Assembly (NCBI RefSeq): GCF_011044995.1
Contig: NZ_JAAKZW010000009.1
Location: 16,245-80,244, forward strand
DNA: 64,000 nucleotides
From: Streptomyces mesophilus
GTDB lineage: Bacteria; Actinomycetota; Actinomycetes; Streptomycetales; Streptomycetaceae
Direction of reading: 5' to 3'
Shown here: piece after piece, positions 23,717 to 32,130 of the stretch
Position numbering within the stretch: the first letter of the stretch is position 1
How the letters are laid out: each line of letters begins with the position of its first letter
Position numbers and translations under genes: made by a program
The notes under the pieces: generated by a model
What the model was told of the DNA's origin: nothing
Seen by the model: the letters and a program-made list of their open reading frames with translations, nothing else
Databases searched by the model: none

Positions 23717-25936
23717 ATGAAGTTCACCGATGGCTTCTGGCTGATGCGCGACGGGGTCCAGGCCTCGTACGCCACCGAGGTCCGCGACATCCGCGCGGAC
23801 GCCGACCGCTTCACCGCGTACGCCGCCGTCAAGCGGGTCGAGCGCCGCGGCGACACCCTCAACTCCCCGCTCCTCACCACCGATTGCTTCTCCCCCGCCG
23901 AGGGCGTCATCGGCGTCCGTACGACACATCTGGCGGGCCGGCGCAGCACAGGACCCGACTTCGAACTGCCCGGCGGCGACGCGTCCGTCGGCCAGGTGCG
24001 CCGGGACGGCGAGGTCGTCGAGCTGACGAGCGGTGCCCTGTCGGTGCGTCTGGACACCACAGCCCCCTGGACGCTGTCCTTCCGCGATGCGGACGGCCGC
24101 GAGGTGACCTCGGCCGGCCGCAAGGGCACCGCCTTCTTCACCACCGGTGACGGCGCCCACCACATGGCCGGTCAGCTGGCCCTCGGCGTCGGTGAGCAGG
24201 TCTACGGTCTCGGTGAGCGTTTCACGCCGTTCATCAGGAACGGCCAGGTCGTCGACATGTGGCAGGCCGACGGCGGCACGAGCAGCGAACAGGCTTACAA
24301 GAACGTCCCGTTCAGCCTGCATGTCTCCCCCGCGGGCGCGTACGGCGTGTTCGTGAAGCACCCGGGGAGGGTCTCGTACGAGATCGGCTCCGAGTCGGTG
24401 GGCCAGATGCAGTTCAGTGTCGAGGACCAGTCGCTCGAGTACTACGTCGTCGCGGGACCGACCCCGAAGGACGTACTGCGCCGCTACACCGCGCTCACCG
24501 GACGCCCGGCGCTGCCGCCCGCGTGGTCGTTCGGGCTATGGCTGACGACGTCGTTCACCACGCAGTACGACGAGGCGACGGTGACGAAGTTCGTCGACCA
24601 GATGGCCGAGCGCGATATCCCGCTGAGCGTCTTCCACTTCGACTGCTTCTGGATGCGCGAGTACCAGTGGTCCGACTTCACCTGGGACCCGGAGGTCTTC
24701 CCGGACCCGGTCGGCATGCTGGCCCGGCTCAAGGAGCGGGGCCTGAAGATCTCCGTGTGGATCAATCCGTACATCGCCCAGAAGTCCGCCCTGTTCGACG
24801 AGGCCGCGGAGCTCGGGTATCTCGTGAAGCAGGCGAACGGCGACATCTGGCAGTGGGACCTGTGGCAGGCGGGCATGGCGCTCGTCGACTTCACGAACCC
24901 GGACGCGAGCGCCTGGTTCCAGGCGAAGCTGAAGGTGCTGCTCGACCAGGGCGTCGACTGCTTCAAGACGGACTTCGGCGAGCGCATTCCCACGGACGTC
25001 GTCTGGTACGACGGCTCCGATCCGGAGCGGATGCACAACTACTACACGCAGCTGTACAACCAGGTCGTCTTCGAACTCCTCCAGAAGGAACGGGGGTTGG
25101 GCGAGGCGGTCCTCTTCGCGCGGTCCGCGACGGCGGGCGGACAGCAGTTCCCCGTGCACTGGGGCGGCGACTGCTGGTCGTCGTTCGGCGCGATGGCCGA
25201 ATCGCTGCGCGGGGGTCTGTCGCTCTCCCTGTCCGGCTTCGGCTTCTGGTCGCACGACATCGGCGGTTTCGAGGGCACGCCCGACCCGGCGGTCTTCAAG
25301 CGCTGGCTCGCCTTCGGCCTGCTCTCCTCGCACAGCCGGCTGCACGGGTCGAGCTCGTACCGCGTGCCGTGGGAGTTCGGGGACGAAGCGGTCGACGTGG
25401 CGCGGAAGTTCACCAAGCTGAAGCACCGGCTCATGCCGTATCTGTACGGCGCGGCGACCGAGGCGCACGGAGCCGGTGTGCCGCTGATGCGGCCGATGCT
25501 CCTGGAGTTCCCCGAGGACCCGACGGCCCGCGCGCTCGACCGCCAGTACATGCTGGGTCCCGATGTGCTCGTGGCGCCCGTCTTCTCCGCCGACGGCGAC
25601 GTCGAGTTCTATCTGCCGGAGGGCACTTGGACGCACCTGCTGACCGGCGAGAAGGTGCAGGGCCCGGCCTGGCGCCGCGAGACGCACGGCTTTGAGGGCC
25701 TCCCGCTGTACGTACGGCCCGGCGCCGTCCTGCCGTTGGCGGCGGACGAGCGGCGGCCGGACGGCGACTGGACCGAGGGCCTCACGCTCCTGGTCACGCC
25801 CGACGCGCAGGACGTGACCGTCACGGTCCCCGACCACGACGGCCGCCCCGCCGCCGTGTACCGGGTGACCCGGCAGGCGGGCGTGACCGCGTCGGCGTCC
25901 GAGGGGGTGCCGGCTCCGTCCGTCACGGAGCTGTGA
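23717..25936 (+). CDS. yicI: GH31 alpha-xylosidase (YicI type), copy 2
   Basis: 739 residues. Nucleophile Asp419 in CFKTDFGERIP and acid/base Asp485 in VHWGGDCWSS. The pocket motif FHFDCFWMREYQWSDFTWDP differs from copy 1 at only a few positions. The two copies are similar along most of their length but diverge in the N-terminal beta domain and the C-terminal tail, so they are old paralogues rather than a recent duplication. GGAAG precedes the ATG. Co-transcription with xylB suggests the xylose it releases goes straight to XylA/XylB. A strong hairpin follows. Confidence 0.93.
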   Translation: MKFTDGFWLMRDGVQASYATEVRDIRADADRFTAYAAVKRVERRGDTLNSPLLTTDCFSPAEGVIGVRTTHLAGRRSTGPDFELPGGDASVGQVRRDGEVVELTSGALSVRLDTTAPWTLSFRDADGREVTSAGRKGTAFFTTGDGAHHMAGQLALGVGEQVYGLGERFTPFIRNGQVVDMWQADGGTSSEQAYKNVPFSLHVSPAGAYGVFVKHPGRVSYEIGSESVGQMQFSVEDQSLEYYVVAGPTPKDVLRRYTALTGRPALPPAWSFGLWLTTSFTTQYDEATVTKFVDQMAERDIPLSVFHFDCFWMREYQWSDFTWDPEVFPDPVGMLARLKERGLKISVWINPYIAQKSALFDEAAELGYLVKQANGDIWQWDLWQAGMALVDFTNPDASAWFQAKLKVLLDQGVDCFKTDFGERIPTDVVWYDGSDPERMHNYYTQLYNQVVFELLQKERGLGEAVLFARSATAGGQQFPVHWGGDCWSSFGAMAESLRGGLSLSLSGFGFWSHDIGGFEGTPDPAVFKRWLAFGLLSSHSRLHGSSSYRVPWEFGDEAVDVARKFTKLKHRLMPYLYGAATEAHGAGVPLMRPMLLEFPEDPTARALDRQYMLGPDVLVAPVFSADGDVEFYLPEGTWTHLLTGEKVQGPAWRRETHGFEGLPLYVRPGAVLPLAADERRPDGDWTEGLTLLVTPDAQDVTVTVPDHDGRPAAVYRVTRQAGVTASASEGVPAPSVTEL

Positions 25937-25950
25937 ACCGGGCGCCGAAC

Positions 25951-25985
25951 GGTTCGGGTCCGGCGCGGCGCGTCGGACCCGAACC
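25951..25985. terminator. Terminator of the xylB-GH31 operon
   Basis: GGTTCGGGTCCG (25951-25962) and CGGACCCGAACC (25974-25985) form a perfect 12-bp stem with an 11-base GC-only loop, starting 15 bp after the GH31 stop. No T-run follows, as is common in Streptomyces. Confidence 0.75.
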
Positions 25986-25989
25986 CGGT

Positions 25990-26004
25990 TTCCATTGAAC
26001 GGAA
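25990..26004. promoter_or_regulatory. Candidate IclR-type operator before the Rieske oxygenase gene
   Basis: TTCC-ATTGAAC-GGAA is a short inverted repeat of the TTCC/GGAA form favoured by IclR proteins, about 76 bp upstream of the oxygenase start. An IclR gene closes this operon. The match is short and may be chance. Confidence 0.3.
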
Positions 26005-26079
26005 TCCCCGTAGGCACAGGGGCAGTTCACCGGTGAGATGGACCGCAGGCAGGTCCGTCGACCATGGGGAGCCGAAGCC

Positions 26080-27105
26080 ATGCCCTTCGCACGTAACCAG
26101 TGGTACGTCGCCGCGTACGGCGAGGACATCGGGGACGCTCTGTTCGGGCGGACCATCTGCGGTGAGCCCATCCTCTTCTACCGGACGGCGGACGGACGTG
26201 TGGTGGGCATGGCGGACCGCTGTGTGCACCGCCGCTATCCGCTGTCGGCGGGCAGCAGGGTCGGCGACCGGGTCGTGTGCGGCTACCACGGCTTCACCTA
26301 CGACCCCGACGGTTCCTGTGTGGCCGTGCCGGGCCAGTCACGCGTTCCGCGGACGGCCCGCGTCCCCTCGTATCCGGTCGTGGAGCAGGACTCCCTGATC
26401 TGGGTGTGGATCGGGGACGCCGCCGCGGCCGACTCCGCCGCCATCCCCCGTGCGCCCTGGCTGGACTCGCCCGACTACACGACGGTCCGCGGGATGGAAC
26501 CCCTCGCCGCCCGCTACGAGTTGCTCGTGGACAACCTGATGGACCTCTCCCACGAGACCTATCTGCACGCCGGATACATCGGCACGCCCGAGGTCGCCCA
26601 GACCCCCATCACCACGGAGACCGACGAGGACGCCGGTGTGGTGTACGCGAGGCGCCGGATGAAGGACGTCGAGTGCCCGCCGTTCTACGCCAACTCCACC
26701 GGGATCAAGGGGCGTATCGACCGGTGGCAGGACATCGAGTACCGCCCGCCCTGTCTGTATCTGCTGCACAGCCGGATCGCCCCGACCGGTCTGGAACCGG
26801 GCCCCGACGGCGACGACAGCGCGGCGAACCACGCGGAGATCGTCTACGCGATCACTCCGGAGACCGAGCACAGCACCTTCGACTTCTGGATGGTGGCCCG
26901 GGACTTCGCGCGCGACGACGAGGAGGTCTCGGCCTTTCTCGCCGAGAGCAACCGCACCGTGGTGCTCCAGGACGTGACCGCCCTCAACCTCCTCGAACAG
27001 GCCATCGCCGCCGAACCCGAGGGGTACCAGGAGCTCAGCATCAACATCGACACCGGAGGCCTGGCCGCACGGCGGATGCTGCACCGGCTGATCGAGCAGT
27101 CGTGA
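26080..27105 (+). CDS. vanA: Rieske non-heme iron oxygenase (VanA-type aromatic O-demethylase)
   Basis: 341 residues, catalytic alpha-type subunit. Rieske [2Fe-2S] ligands are in ADRCVHRRYPLSAG and VVCGYHGFTYD (CxH...CxxH). The mononuclear iron site is LLVDNLMDLSHETYLHAGYI (Asp/His/His facial triad). Length and motifs fit the vanillate O-demethylase group, which removes methoxy groups from lignin-derived aromatics; related enzymes act on other substrates, so vanillate is not proven. Start ATG at 26080 behind GGGGAG; an upstream ATG at 26038 lacks a ribosome site. The reductase partner follows at 27302, with a small ORF between them, and the stop codon overlaps a possible GTG start of that ORF (GTGA). 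Confidence 0.88.
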   Translation: MPFARNQWYVAAYGEDIGDALFGRTICGEPILFYRTADGRVVGMADRCVHRRYPLSAGSRVGDRVVCGYHGFTYDPDGSCVAVPGQSRVPRTARVPSYPVVEQDSLIWVWIGDAAAADSAAIPRAPWLDSPDYTTVRGMEPLAARYELLVDNLMDLSHETYLHAGYIGTPEVAQTPITTETDEDAGVVYARRRMKDVECPPFYANSTGIKGRIDRWQDIEYRPPCLYLLHSRIAPTGLEPGPDGDDSAANHAEIVYAITPETEHSTFDFWMVARDFARDDEEVSAFLAESNRTVVLQDVTALNLLEQAIAAEPEGYQELSINIDTGGLAARRMLHRLIEQS

Positions 27106-27305
27106 CGTCCGAGGGCCGGGTGCCGGACATGAAAGGCGGGTTCCAAGTGCCAGGCGTGAAGCGCGGGTTCCAGGTGTTCTGGCAGCCGGGCTCGGACATT
27201 CTCACCGGCACCTGTCACTGCGGGGCCGTCGTCCGCGCCGAGGACCCCATCGGTGTCTGGAACCGACTGCTCGCCCATCCCGACCACGGCCCGGAGGCGC
27301 GGTGA
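27102..27305 (+). CDS. Small CxC-motif protein between oxygenase and reductase
   Basis: Up to 67 residues. The reading frame is held between two GTGA overlaps: its GTG at 27102 overlaps the vanA-type stop and its TGA overlaps the reductase GTG at 27302. The core FQVFWQPGSDILTGTCHCGA is followed by VVRAEDPIGVWNRLLAHPDH. CHC could bind metal or an Fe-S/zinc site. The N-terminus holds a 9-residue tandem duplication (VPDMKGGFQ / VPGVKRGFQ). Alternative starts are ATG 27129 (58 residues) or GTG 27147. I do not recognise a named family. The position suggests an accessory or maturation factor of the oxygenase. Confidence 0.6.
   Translation: MTSEGRVPDMKGGFQVPGVKRGFQVFWQPGSDILTGTCHCGAVVRAEDPIGVWNRLLAHPDHGPEAR
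27120..27173 (+). repeat. 27-bp in-frame tandem duplication
   Basis: 27120-27146 and 27147-27173 are adjacent 27-base copies that both begin GTGCC and end GGGTTCCAR, differing at a handful of positions. The duplication keeps frame and duplicates a possible start codon. Confidence 0.75.
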
Positions 27306-28237
27306 TCGAGGTCGTCGTCGCGGACCGCGAGGCGGTGGCCGAGGACGTGGTGGCCCTGACCCTGCGCCGGGCGGCCGGCGGACCGCTGCCGCCCTGGGAG
27401 CCCGGTGCGCATATCGACCTGCGGCTCGCCGACGGCCTGGTCCGCCAGTACTCCTTGTGCGGGGACCCCGCCGATACGGAGTCCTGGCGCGTGGCCGTGC
27501 TGCGCGAGCCGGACGGGCGCGGAGGTTCGGCCCAGGTCCACGAACGGCTGCGGCCCGGTGTGCGGCTGACGTCCGAGGGGCCCCGTAACCACTTCCAACT
27601 CGCCGCCTCTCCAAGCTACTTGTTCCTCGCGGGAGGCATCGGGATCACACCGATCCTGCCGATGGTGGCGGCGGCCGATGCGGCCGGAGCGGACTGGCGT
27701 CTGGAGTACGGAGGCCGCAGCACGGCGTCGATGGCCTTCCGCACCGAGCTGGCCCGGTACGGCGACCGGGTGCGGATCCGGCCGCAGGACACCACCGGGC
27801 TGCTCGATCTCGACGGCCTGCTCGGCACACCGCTGCCGGACACCCTGGTCTACTGCTGCGGCCCCGAGCCGCTCCTGGCCGCCGTGGAGGAACGCTGCGC
27901 CCGCTGGCCCCAAGGGGCCCTGCGGGTCGAGCGGTTCACGCCGAAGCCGGTGGACGAGGCCGAGGAGGACGAGGGGTTCGAGGTGGAGCTCGCCCGCAGC
28001 GGTCTGACGCTGAAGGTACCCGCCGGCCGCTCCATCCTCGAAACGGTGGAGGCGGCCGGCGTCACCGCCCTGTCGTCCTGCCGCGAGGGCACCTGCGGCA
28101 CCTGCGAGACCGAGATCCTGGGCGGGGTCCCCGACCACCGCGACGCGGTGCTCACCGAAGAGGAGCGGGCGGGCGGGGAGTTCATGATGATCTGCGTCTC
28201 GCGCGCCCATTCGTCGCGACTCCTTCTCGATCTTTGA
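27302..28237 (+). CDS. vanB: Oxygenase reductase with flavin, NAD and C-terminal [2Fe-2S] domains (VanB type)
   Basis: 311 residues. An N-terminal ferredoxin-reductase-like flavin domain has RQYSLCGDP; the NAD domain has AGGIGITPILPM and YCCGPEPLLAAV; the C-terminal plant-type [2Fe-2S] ferredoxin has SSCREGTCGTCETEIL and a last Cys in MMICVSRAH. This FMN-NAD-ferredoxin order is the VanB/phthalate dioxygenase reductase layout. It passes electrons from NAD(P)H to the Rieske oxygenase at 26080. GTG start overlapping the stop of the small CxC gene. Confidence 0.9.
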   Translation: MIEVVVADREAVAEDVVALTLRRAAGGPLPPWEPGAHIDLRLADGLVRQYSLCGDPADTESWRVAVLREPDGRGGSAQVHERLRPGVRLTSEGPRNHFQLAASPSYLFLAGGIGITPILPMVAAADAAGADWRLEYGGRSTASMAFRTELARYGDRVRIRPQDTTGLLDLDGLLGTPLPDTLVYCCGPEPLLAAVEERCARWPQGALRVERFTPKPVDEAEEDEGFEVELARSGLTLKVPAGRSILETVEAAGVTALSSCREGTCGTCETEILGGVPDHRDAVLTEEERAGGEFMMICVSRAHSSRLLLDL

Positions 28238-28345
28238 CGTCCGCCGTAGACTCCGTCGCCCTGGAAGCCCTGCGCGCACAGGGAGCCCGGGAAGCCATGG
28301 ATGCCCTGATAGGGACGCCACGGACGCGACGGAGCGGAGACGGCG

Positions 28346-29215
28346 ATGGACAAGCCCGCCCGGCCTTCGGTGACCCGGCGGGCGCTCGGGATCCTGGACG
28401 CGTTCACGCCGGAGCGGCCCGGCCTTTCCCTGGCGGAGATCAGCAGGCGGACCGGTCTGCCGCCCCCGACCGCGCACCGCCTCGCCGGCGAGCTGGTCGC
28501 CTGGGGCGCGCTCGAACGCGACGCGCACGGGATCTACCGGATCGGCCTGCGGCTGTGGGAAGTCGCCTCGCTCGCCCCGCGCGGCCCTGCGCTGCGGGAG
28601 GCCGCGCTGCCGTTTCTGGAGGACCTGTACGAGGCGACCCACCAGAACGTGCAACTCGCGGTGCTCGACGGCCTTGAGGTGATCTATCTGGAGCGGCTCT
28701 CGGGCCGGAACGCCGTCCATGTGTTCACCCGGGTCGGCGGCCGCTTCCCCGCGCACGCGACCGGAGTGGGCCTGGTGCTGCTCGCGCATGCGGACCGGGC
28801 CACGCAGGAACGTGCGTACGCCGGTCCGTTGCAGCGCTTCACCGAGAAGACGATCTGTTCCGGGGAGCGGCTGCGCCAGGTACTCGCCGAGGTGCGGCGG
28901 ACCGGGGTGGCGGTCAGTGACGGGCAGGTCGAGCTGGTGGCACTGTCGGTGGCCGCGCCCGTGCACGGGCCGGACGACACGGTGGTGGCCGCGGTGTCGA
29001 TCGTGGTCCCGGCCGAGGGTGCCGAGCCGCGCGCCCTCATCCCCGCCGTACGCGCGGGAGTCCGCGGCATCTCCCGCGCCCTGGGCGCGCCGAGCGCGCT
29101 GCGCGCCCCGGACTCGGCCGACCGCCTCAGCCAGAGCATCGGCCCGCGGGGCGCACCCGTCCGCCGGGGCCCTCAACTCAACGGCGCGAGCCCCGAGTTC
29201 AGTCGACCCGAATGA
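28346..29215 (+). CDS. IclR-family transcriptional regulator
   Basis: 289 residues. N-terminal winged helix: TRRALGILDAFTPERPGLSL, then EISRRTGLPPPTAHRLAGEL. The C-terminal effector domain has VIYLERLSGRNAVHVFTRVG, the usual IclR pattern. The last 40 residues are a Pro/Arg-rich tail. ATG at 28346 with GGAGACGG upstream. It lies 108 bp after the reductase, probably in the same transcript, and is likely the local regulator of the Rieske oxygenase operon. Its 3' end overlaps the convergent PaaX-type gene by 17 bp, so the two transcripts may interfere. Confidence 0.92.
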   Translation: MDKPARPSVTRRALGILDAFTPERPGLSLAEISRRTGLPPPTAHRLAGELVAWGALERDAHGIYRIGLRLWEVASLAPRGPALREAALPFLEDLYEATHQNVQLAVLDGLEVIYLERLSGRNAVHVFTRVGGRFPAHATGVGLVLLAHADRATQERAYAGPLQRFTEKTICSGERLRQVLAEVRRTGVAVSDGQVELVALSVAAPVHGPDDTVVAAVSIVVPAEGAEPRALIPAVRAGVRGISRALGAPSALRAPDSADRLSQSIGPRGAPVRRGPQLNGASPEFSRPE

Positions 29216-30029
29216 ACTCGAGGGCTTCGTCCGCAAGGCGCCGCGCCGGCTCCTCGTAGCGGGCCCGCAGCTCCCACAGCACGTGTTCGCCACGGATCGC
29301 CGGCCAGTCCTGGGGCAGGTACTCGACGGGCAGTCGGGGGTCGAAGCGGACCAGTTGCAGCCATTCCGTGGTCATCCAGAGAAACCTGGCCAGGTCGTCG
29401 GGGGCGTCGGGCAGCGGGTCCGGGCGGTCCCAACGGGCCAGGAACGCCTGGTAGTTCTCCGTCAGCCCGTCGAGGTCGAAGGCGTCCTTGATCATCGACG
29501 GTACGTCCGTCGGCTCCTGCGCTGCGCCGGTGAAGACCTTCATATGCCCGTTCAGGCCGAGTCCCGCGGCGATCGGAGTCACATCCACCTCGGCGGGGGC
29601 GATCCACATCCCGTTGCCGAGCGAGCCGAAGCCGGCCCAGGTCAGCCGCGAGCGCAGCTCGTGCCGGCGGCTCTGCCAGGACTCCGGCATGGAGAACGCG
29701 AGCACGGTCCAGGATCCGTCCCAGTCGCCGTTGACCGCGCCATGGGTCCAGACCCGCTGTTCCCCGTCCATGAGGATGCGCCGCGAGCGGTCGGTGAGCC
29801 CGAAGTGCATCCGCCGGCCCTGCCGGTGACGGGCGAGCAGATCCTTGCCGACCATGCGGGTCAGCGTGGAGCGCAGCGCGTGCTCGCTGACACCGAGGCG
29901 CCCGAAGAGCTCGATGAAGCTGCCGGAGAAGACGGCGATGTCGCGCCGCAGCACGTAGTTGCCCAGAAAGGTGAGCATCAGGGACTGCGGCCGCAGCCGC
30001 GGAGGTGCCCCGGCGGGATCTGTGTCCAC
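29199..30029 (-). CDS. PaaX-family transcriptional repressor
   Basis: 276 residues. It begins around LRPQSLMLTFLGNYVLRRD, the standard PaaX N-terminus; the helix-turn-helix is LGVSEHALRSTLTRMVGKDL. The central and C-terminal domains have WTVLAFSMPESWQSRRHELR and the PaaX C-terminal pattern. E. coli PaaX binds phenylacetyl-CoA, so an acyl-CoA ligand is plausible. Start: GTG at 30029 with GGGGAG 8 bases upstream; the ORF extension to 30095 has no such signal. It diverges from the importer/acyl-CoA-ligase operon that starts at 30179, which is the likely target. Confidence 0.9.
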   Translation of the reverse strand: MDTDPAGAPPRLRPQSLMLTFLGNYVLRRDIAVFSGSFIELFGRLGVSEHALRSTLTRMVGKDLLARHRQGRRMHFGLTDRSRRILMDGEQRVWTHGAVNGDWDGSWTVLAFSMPESWQSRRHELRSRLTWAGFGSLGNGMWIAPAEVDVTPIAAGLGLNGHMKVFTGAAQEPTDVPSMIKDAFDLDGLTENYQAFLARWDRPDPLPDAPDDLARFLWMTTEWLQLVRFDPRLPVEYLPQDWPAIRGEHVLWELRARYEEPARRLADEALEFIRVD

Positions 30030-30075
30030 TTGTTCCGCTCCCCTTCGGATGATGCAGATGATGTTGGGCAGATTA

Positions 30076-30104
30076 TTGACGGTCGTGACCAACACGCCTA
30101 ACTT
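30076..30104 (+). promoter_or_regulatory. Promoter of the importer/catabolic operon
   Basis: TTGACG (30076-30081) and TAACTT (30099-30104) are spaced by 17 bp. The transcript would start near 30111, leaving a leader of about 68 bases. Confidence 0.55.
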
Positions 30105-30115
30105 CAGGCAGGTTA
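30099..30115. promoter_or_regulatory. Candidate PaaX-type operator over the start site
   Basis: TAACTTCAGGCAGGTTA is an imperfect palindrome (TAAC...GTTA ends) covering the -10 box and start site of the divergent operon. The divergent PaaX-type repressor is the natural candidate to bind it. Confidence 0.4.
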
Positions 30116-30178
30116 CCTCTTCGCCGGGCGTTGCCGGGGAGGGTGCGGCAGACCAGATCCATTCCCAGGAGGTCTTCC

Positions 30179-31366
30179 ATGCGCAAGCTCATCCCCTTAT
30201 TGGCGGCGGCCGCGCTGGCCCTGACCGCCTGCGGCTCCGGGGACACCGGTGGCGGCGGTGACACCATCAAGATCGGTTTCATCGAGTCGCTGACCGGCAA
30301 CTACGCCCCGCTGGGCGGCGAGGCGAAGAAGACCGTCGACTTGGCCGTCGACCAGATCAACAAGGCCGGCGGCATCGACGGCCGGAAGATCAAACTGATC
30401 ACCCTCGACGACAAGACCGCACCCGACCAGGGCGTGCTGCATTTCAATGAGCTCAGGTCGCAGGGGGTCACCGCGATTCTGGGGTCGACCTTCTCCAACG
30501 TCGGCCTCGCGGTGGAGCCGCTTGCCGAGCGGGCGAAGATCCCCTACATCTCCCTGGCCCCGGCGGACGAACAGGTCGACCCCGTCCAGAAGTACACGTT
30601 CGTGGTGCCGGCGGTCTCGTCCAAGTACGCCGAGGCGATGCTCCAGTACTTCCAGGCGCACAAGATCACCAAGATCGCCGTCGCGTACGACACCAAGAGC
30701 TCCTACTCCGTGGCCGGTTTCGCCGGGATGAAGAAGTACGCCGCCAAGTACGGCGTGACGATCGTCGAGGAGGAGCCGTACGAGACCACGGCGACCGACT
30801 TCAGCCCGGTCTTCACACACGTACGGAGCTCCGGCGCGCAGGCCCTCGTCGCGTGGGCGAGCGGCGCCCCTGGAGTGACCCTCGCCAAGCAGTTCCCCAA
30901 CTCGGGCCTCAAGCTTCCCCTGTTCATGACCGCCTCGCAGGCCAGCAAGCTCTGGCTCGACCCGGTGGGCAAGGCGAGTGAGGGCGTGTACGTGCAGAGC
31001 GCCATCGGCGTCATCGGCGACACGCTGCCCGACGGCAAGCTCAAGAAGTCGATCGAGGAGATGTCCGTCCCGTTCAAGGAGAAGTACGGATACGAGCCGC
31101 CGCAGTTCGCCATGGACGGGTATGCGGGCGTGAAGCTGCTCGCCGCCGCGATCGAGAAGGCGGGCGGCACCGACAAGGAGAAGATCCGCGACGCACTCGA
31201 GTCGCTGACCCTGGTCACCCCGACGGGCAAGTACACCTACTCCCCCACCGATCACTCGGGGCTCAAACCGACGGACATCTCCATGAACCGGGTCAAGGAC
31301 GGCAAGCTCGTGCCCACCGAGTGGTCGGCCGAACGCAATGCCGCGACCGCCAAGGCCGCGGGATGA
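30179..31366 (+). CDS. livK: Branched-chain-amino-acid-type substrate-binding lipoprotein
   Basis: 395 residues. The signal peptide ends in lipobox LALTAC (Cys18), followed by a Gly-rich linker and a periplasmic-binding-protein type-6 domain starting TIKIGFIESLTGNYAPLGGE. Conserved features include GVTAILGSTFSNVGLAVEPL and the C-terminal PTGKYTYSPTDHSGL. Perfect AGGAGG precedes the ATG. These proteins bind not only amino acids but many carboxylates and aromatic acids. Linkage to acyl-CoA ligase, MaoC and a PaaX-type repressor favours an organic acid. Confidence 0.92.
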   Translation: MRKLIPLLAAAALALTACGSGDTGGGGDTIKIGFIESLTGNYAPLGGEAKKTVDLAVDQINKAGGIDGRKIKLITLDDKTAPDQGVLHFNELRSQGVTAILGSTFSNVGLAVEPLAERAKIPYISLAPADEQVDPVQKYTFVVPAVSSKYAEAMLQYFQAHKITKIAVAYDTKSSYSVAGFAGMKKYAAKYGVTIVEEEPYETTATDFSPVFTHVRSSGAQALVAWASGAPGVTLAKQFPNSGLKLPLFMTASQASKLWLDPVGKASEGVYVQSAIGVIGDTLPDGKLKKSIEEMSVPFKEKYGYEPPQFAMDGYAGVKLLAAAIEKAGGTDKEKIRDALESLTLVTPTGKYTYSPTDHSGLKPTDISMNRVKDGKLVPTEWSAERNAATAKAAG

Positions 31367-32130
31367 CCTCGCTGCTCGAAGTGCACGACGTCGGCAAGGC
31401 GTTCGGCGGTGTCTACGCCGTACGCGAGGTCGGCCTGACCGTGGCCGAAGGCGAGCTGCGCGGCGTGATCGGGCCCAACGGGGCAGGAAAATCGACCCTG
31501 TTCAATCTGATCAGCGGTCATCTCCTGCCCGATCACGGCACGTTGACCTATGCGGGTCGGCGTCTGGAGCGGCTGACCCCGCACGCCCGGGCCAAGCTCG
31601 GCATCGCGATCGTCTTCCAGGGCGCCCGGCTCTTCCTGGGCATGACGGCCCTGGAGAACGTGATGGTCGGCGCGCACGCCAGAACCCGGCACGGCTTCCT
31701 CTCGGCGGCGCTCCGGCTTCCGGCGCACCGCAGGGAAGAGCGGGCGATCAGGGCCGACGCCCTGGAGGCGCTCGACCGGGTGGGCCTCAAGGACTGGGCG
31801 GACCGGGCCGCCGAGGAGCTTCCGCTCGGCCAGCAGCGCTCGCTCCAGGTGGCCCGCGCGCTGTGCGCCCGGCCGCGGCTGCTGCTCCTGGACGAACCGG
31901 CCTCGGGGCTGCGCGCCGCCGAACGCGAGGCCCTCGCCCAGCTCATCGAGTCGCTTCGGGGCGAGGGCCTGACGACGCTGCTCGTCGAGCACGACGTCGC
32001 CTTCGTCGCCCGGCTCGCCGACCGGATCAGTGTGCTCGACCTCGGCGCGCACATCGCCGAGGGCACCCCGGCCGAGATCCGCCAGGACGAGCGGGTCATC
32101 GCCGCCTACCTCGGCAAGGAGGCCGCATGA
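31363..32130 (+). CDS. livG: ABC importer ATPase, LivG type
   Basis: 255 residues. Walker A GPNGAGKST, signature LPLGQQRSLQ (the first Ser of LSGGQ is replaced by Pro, common in LivG relatives), Walker B LLLLDEPASGL, and the H-loop in LLVEHDVAFV. The start ATG overlaps the binding-protein stop by 4 bp. It energises the LivHM-type permeases that follow. Confidence 0.94.
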   Translation: MTSLLEVHDVGKAFGGVYAVREVGLTVAEGELRGVIGPNGAGKSTLFNLISGHLLPDHGTLTYAGRRLERLTPHARAKLGIAIVFQGARLFLGMTALENVMVGAHARTRHGFLSAALRLPAHRREERAIRADALEALDRVGLKDWADRAAEELPLGQQRSLQVARALCARPRLLLLDEPASGLRAAEREALAQLIESLRGEGLTTLLVEHDVAFVARLADRISVLDLGAHIAEGTPAEIRQDERVIAAYLGKEAA

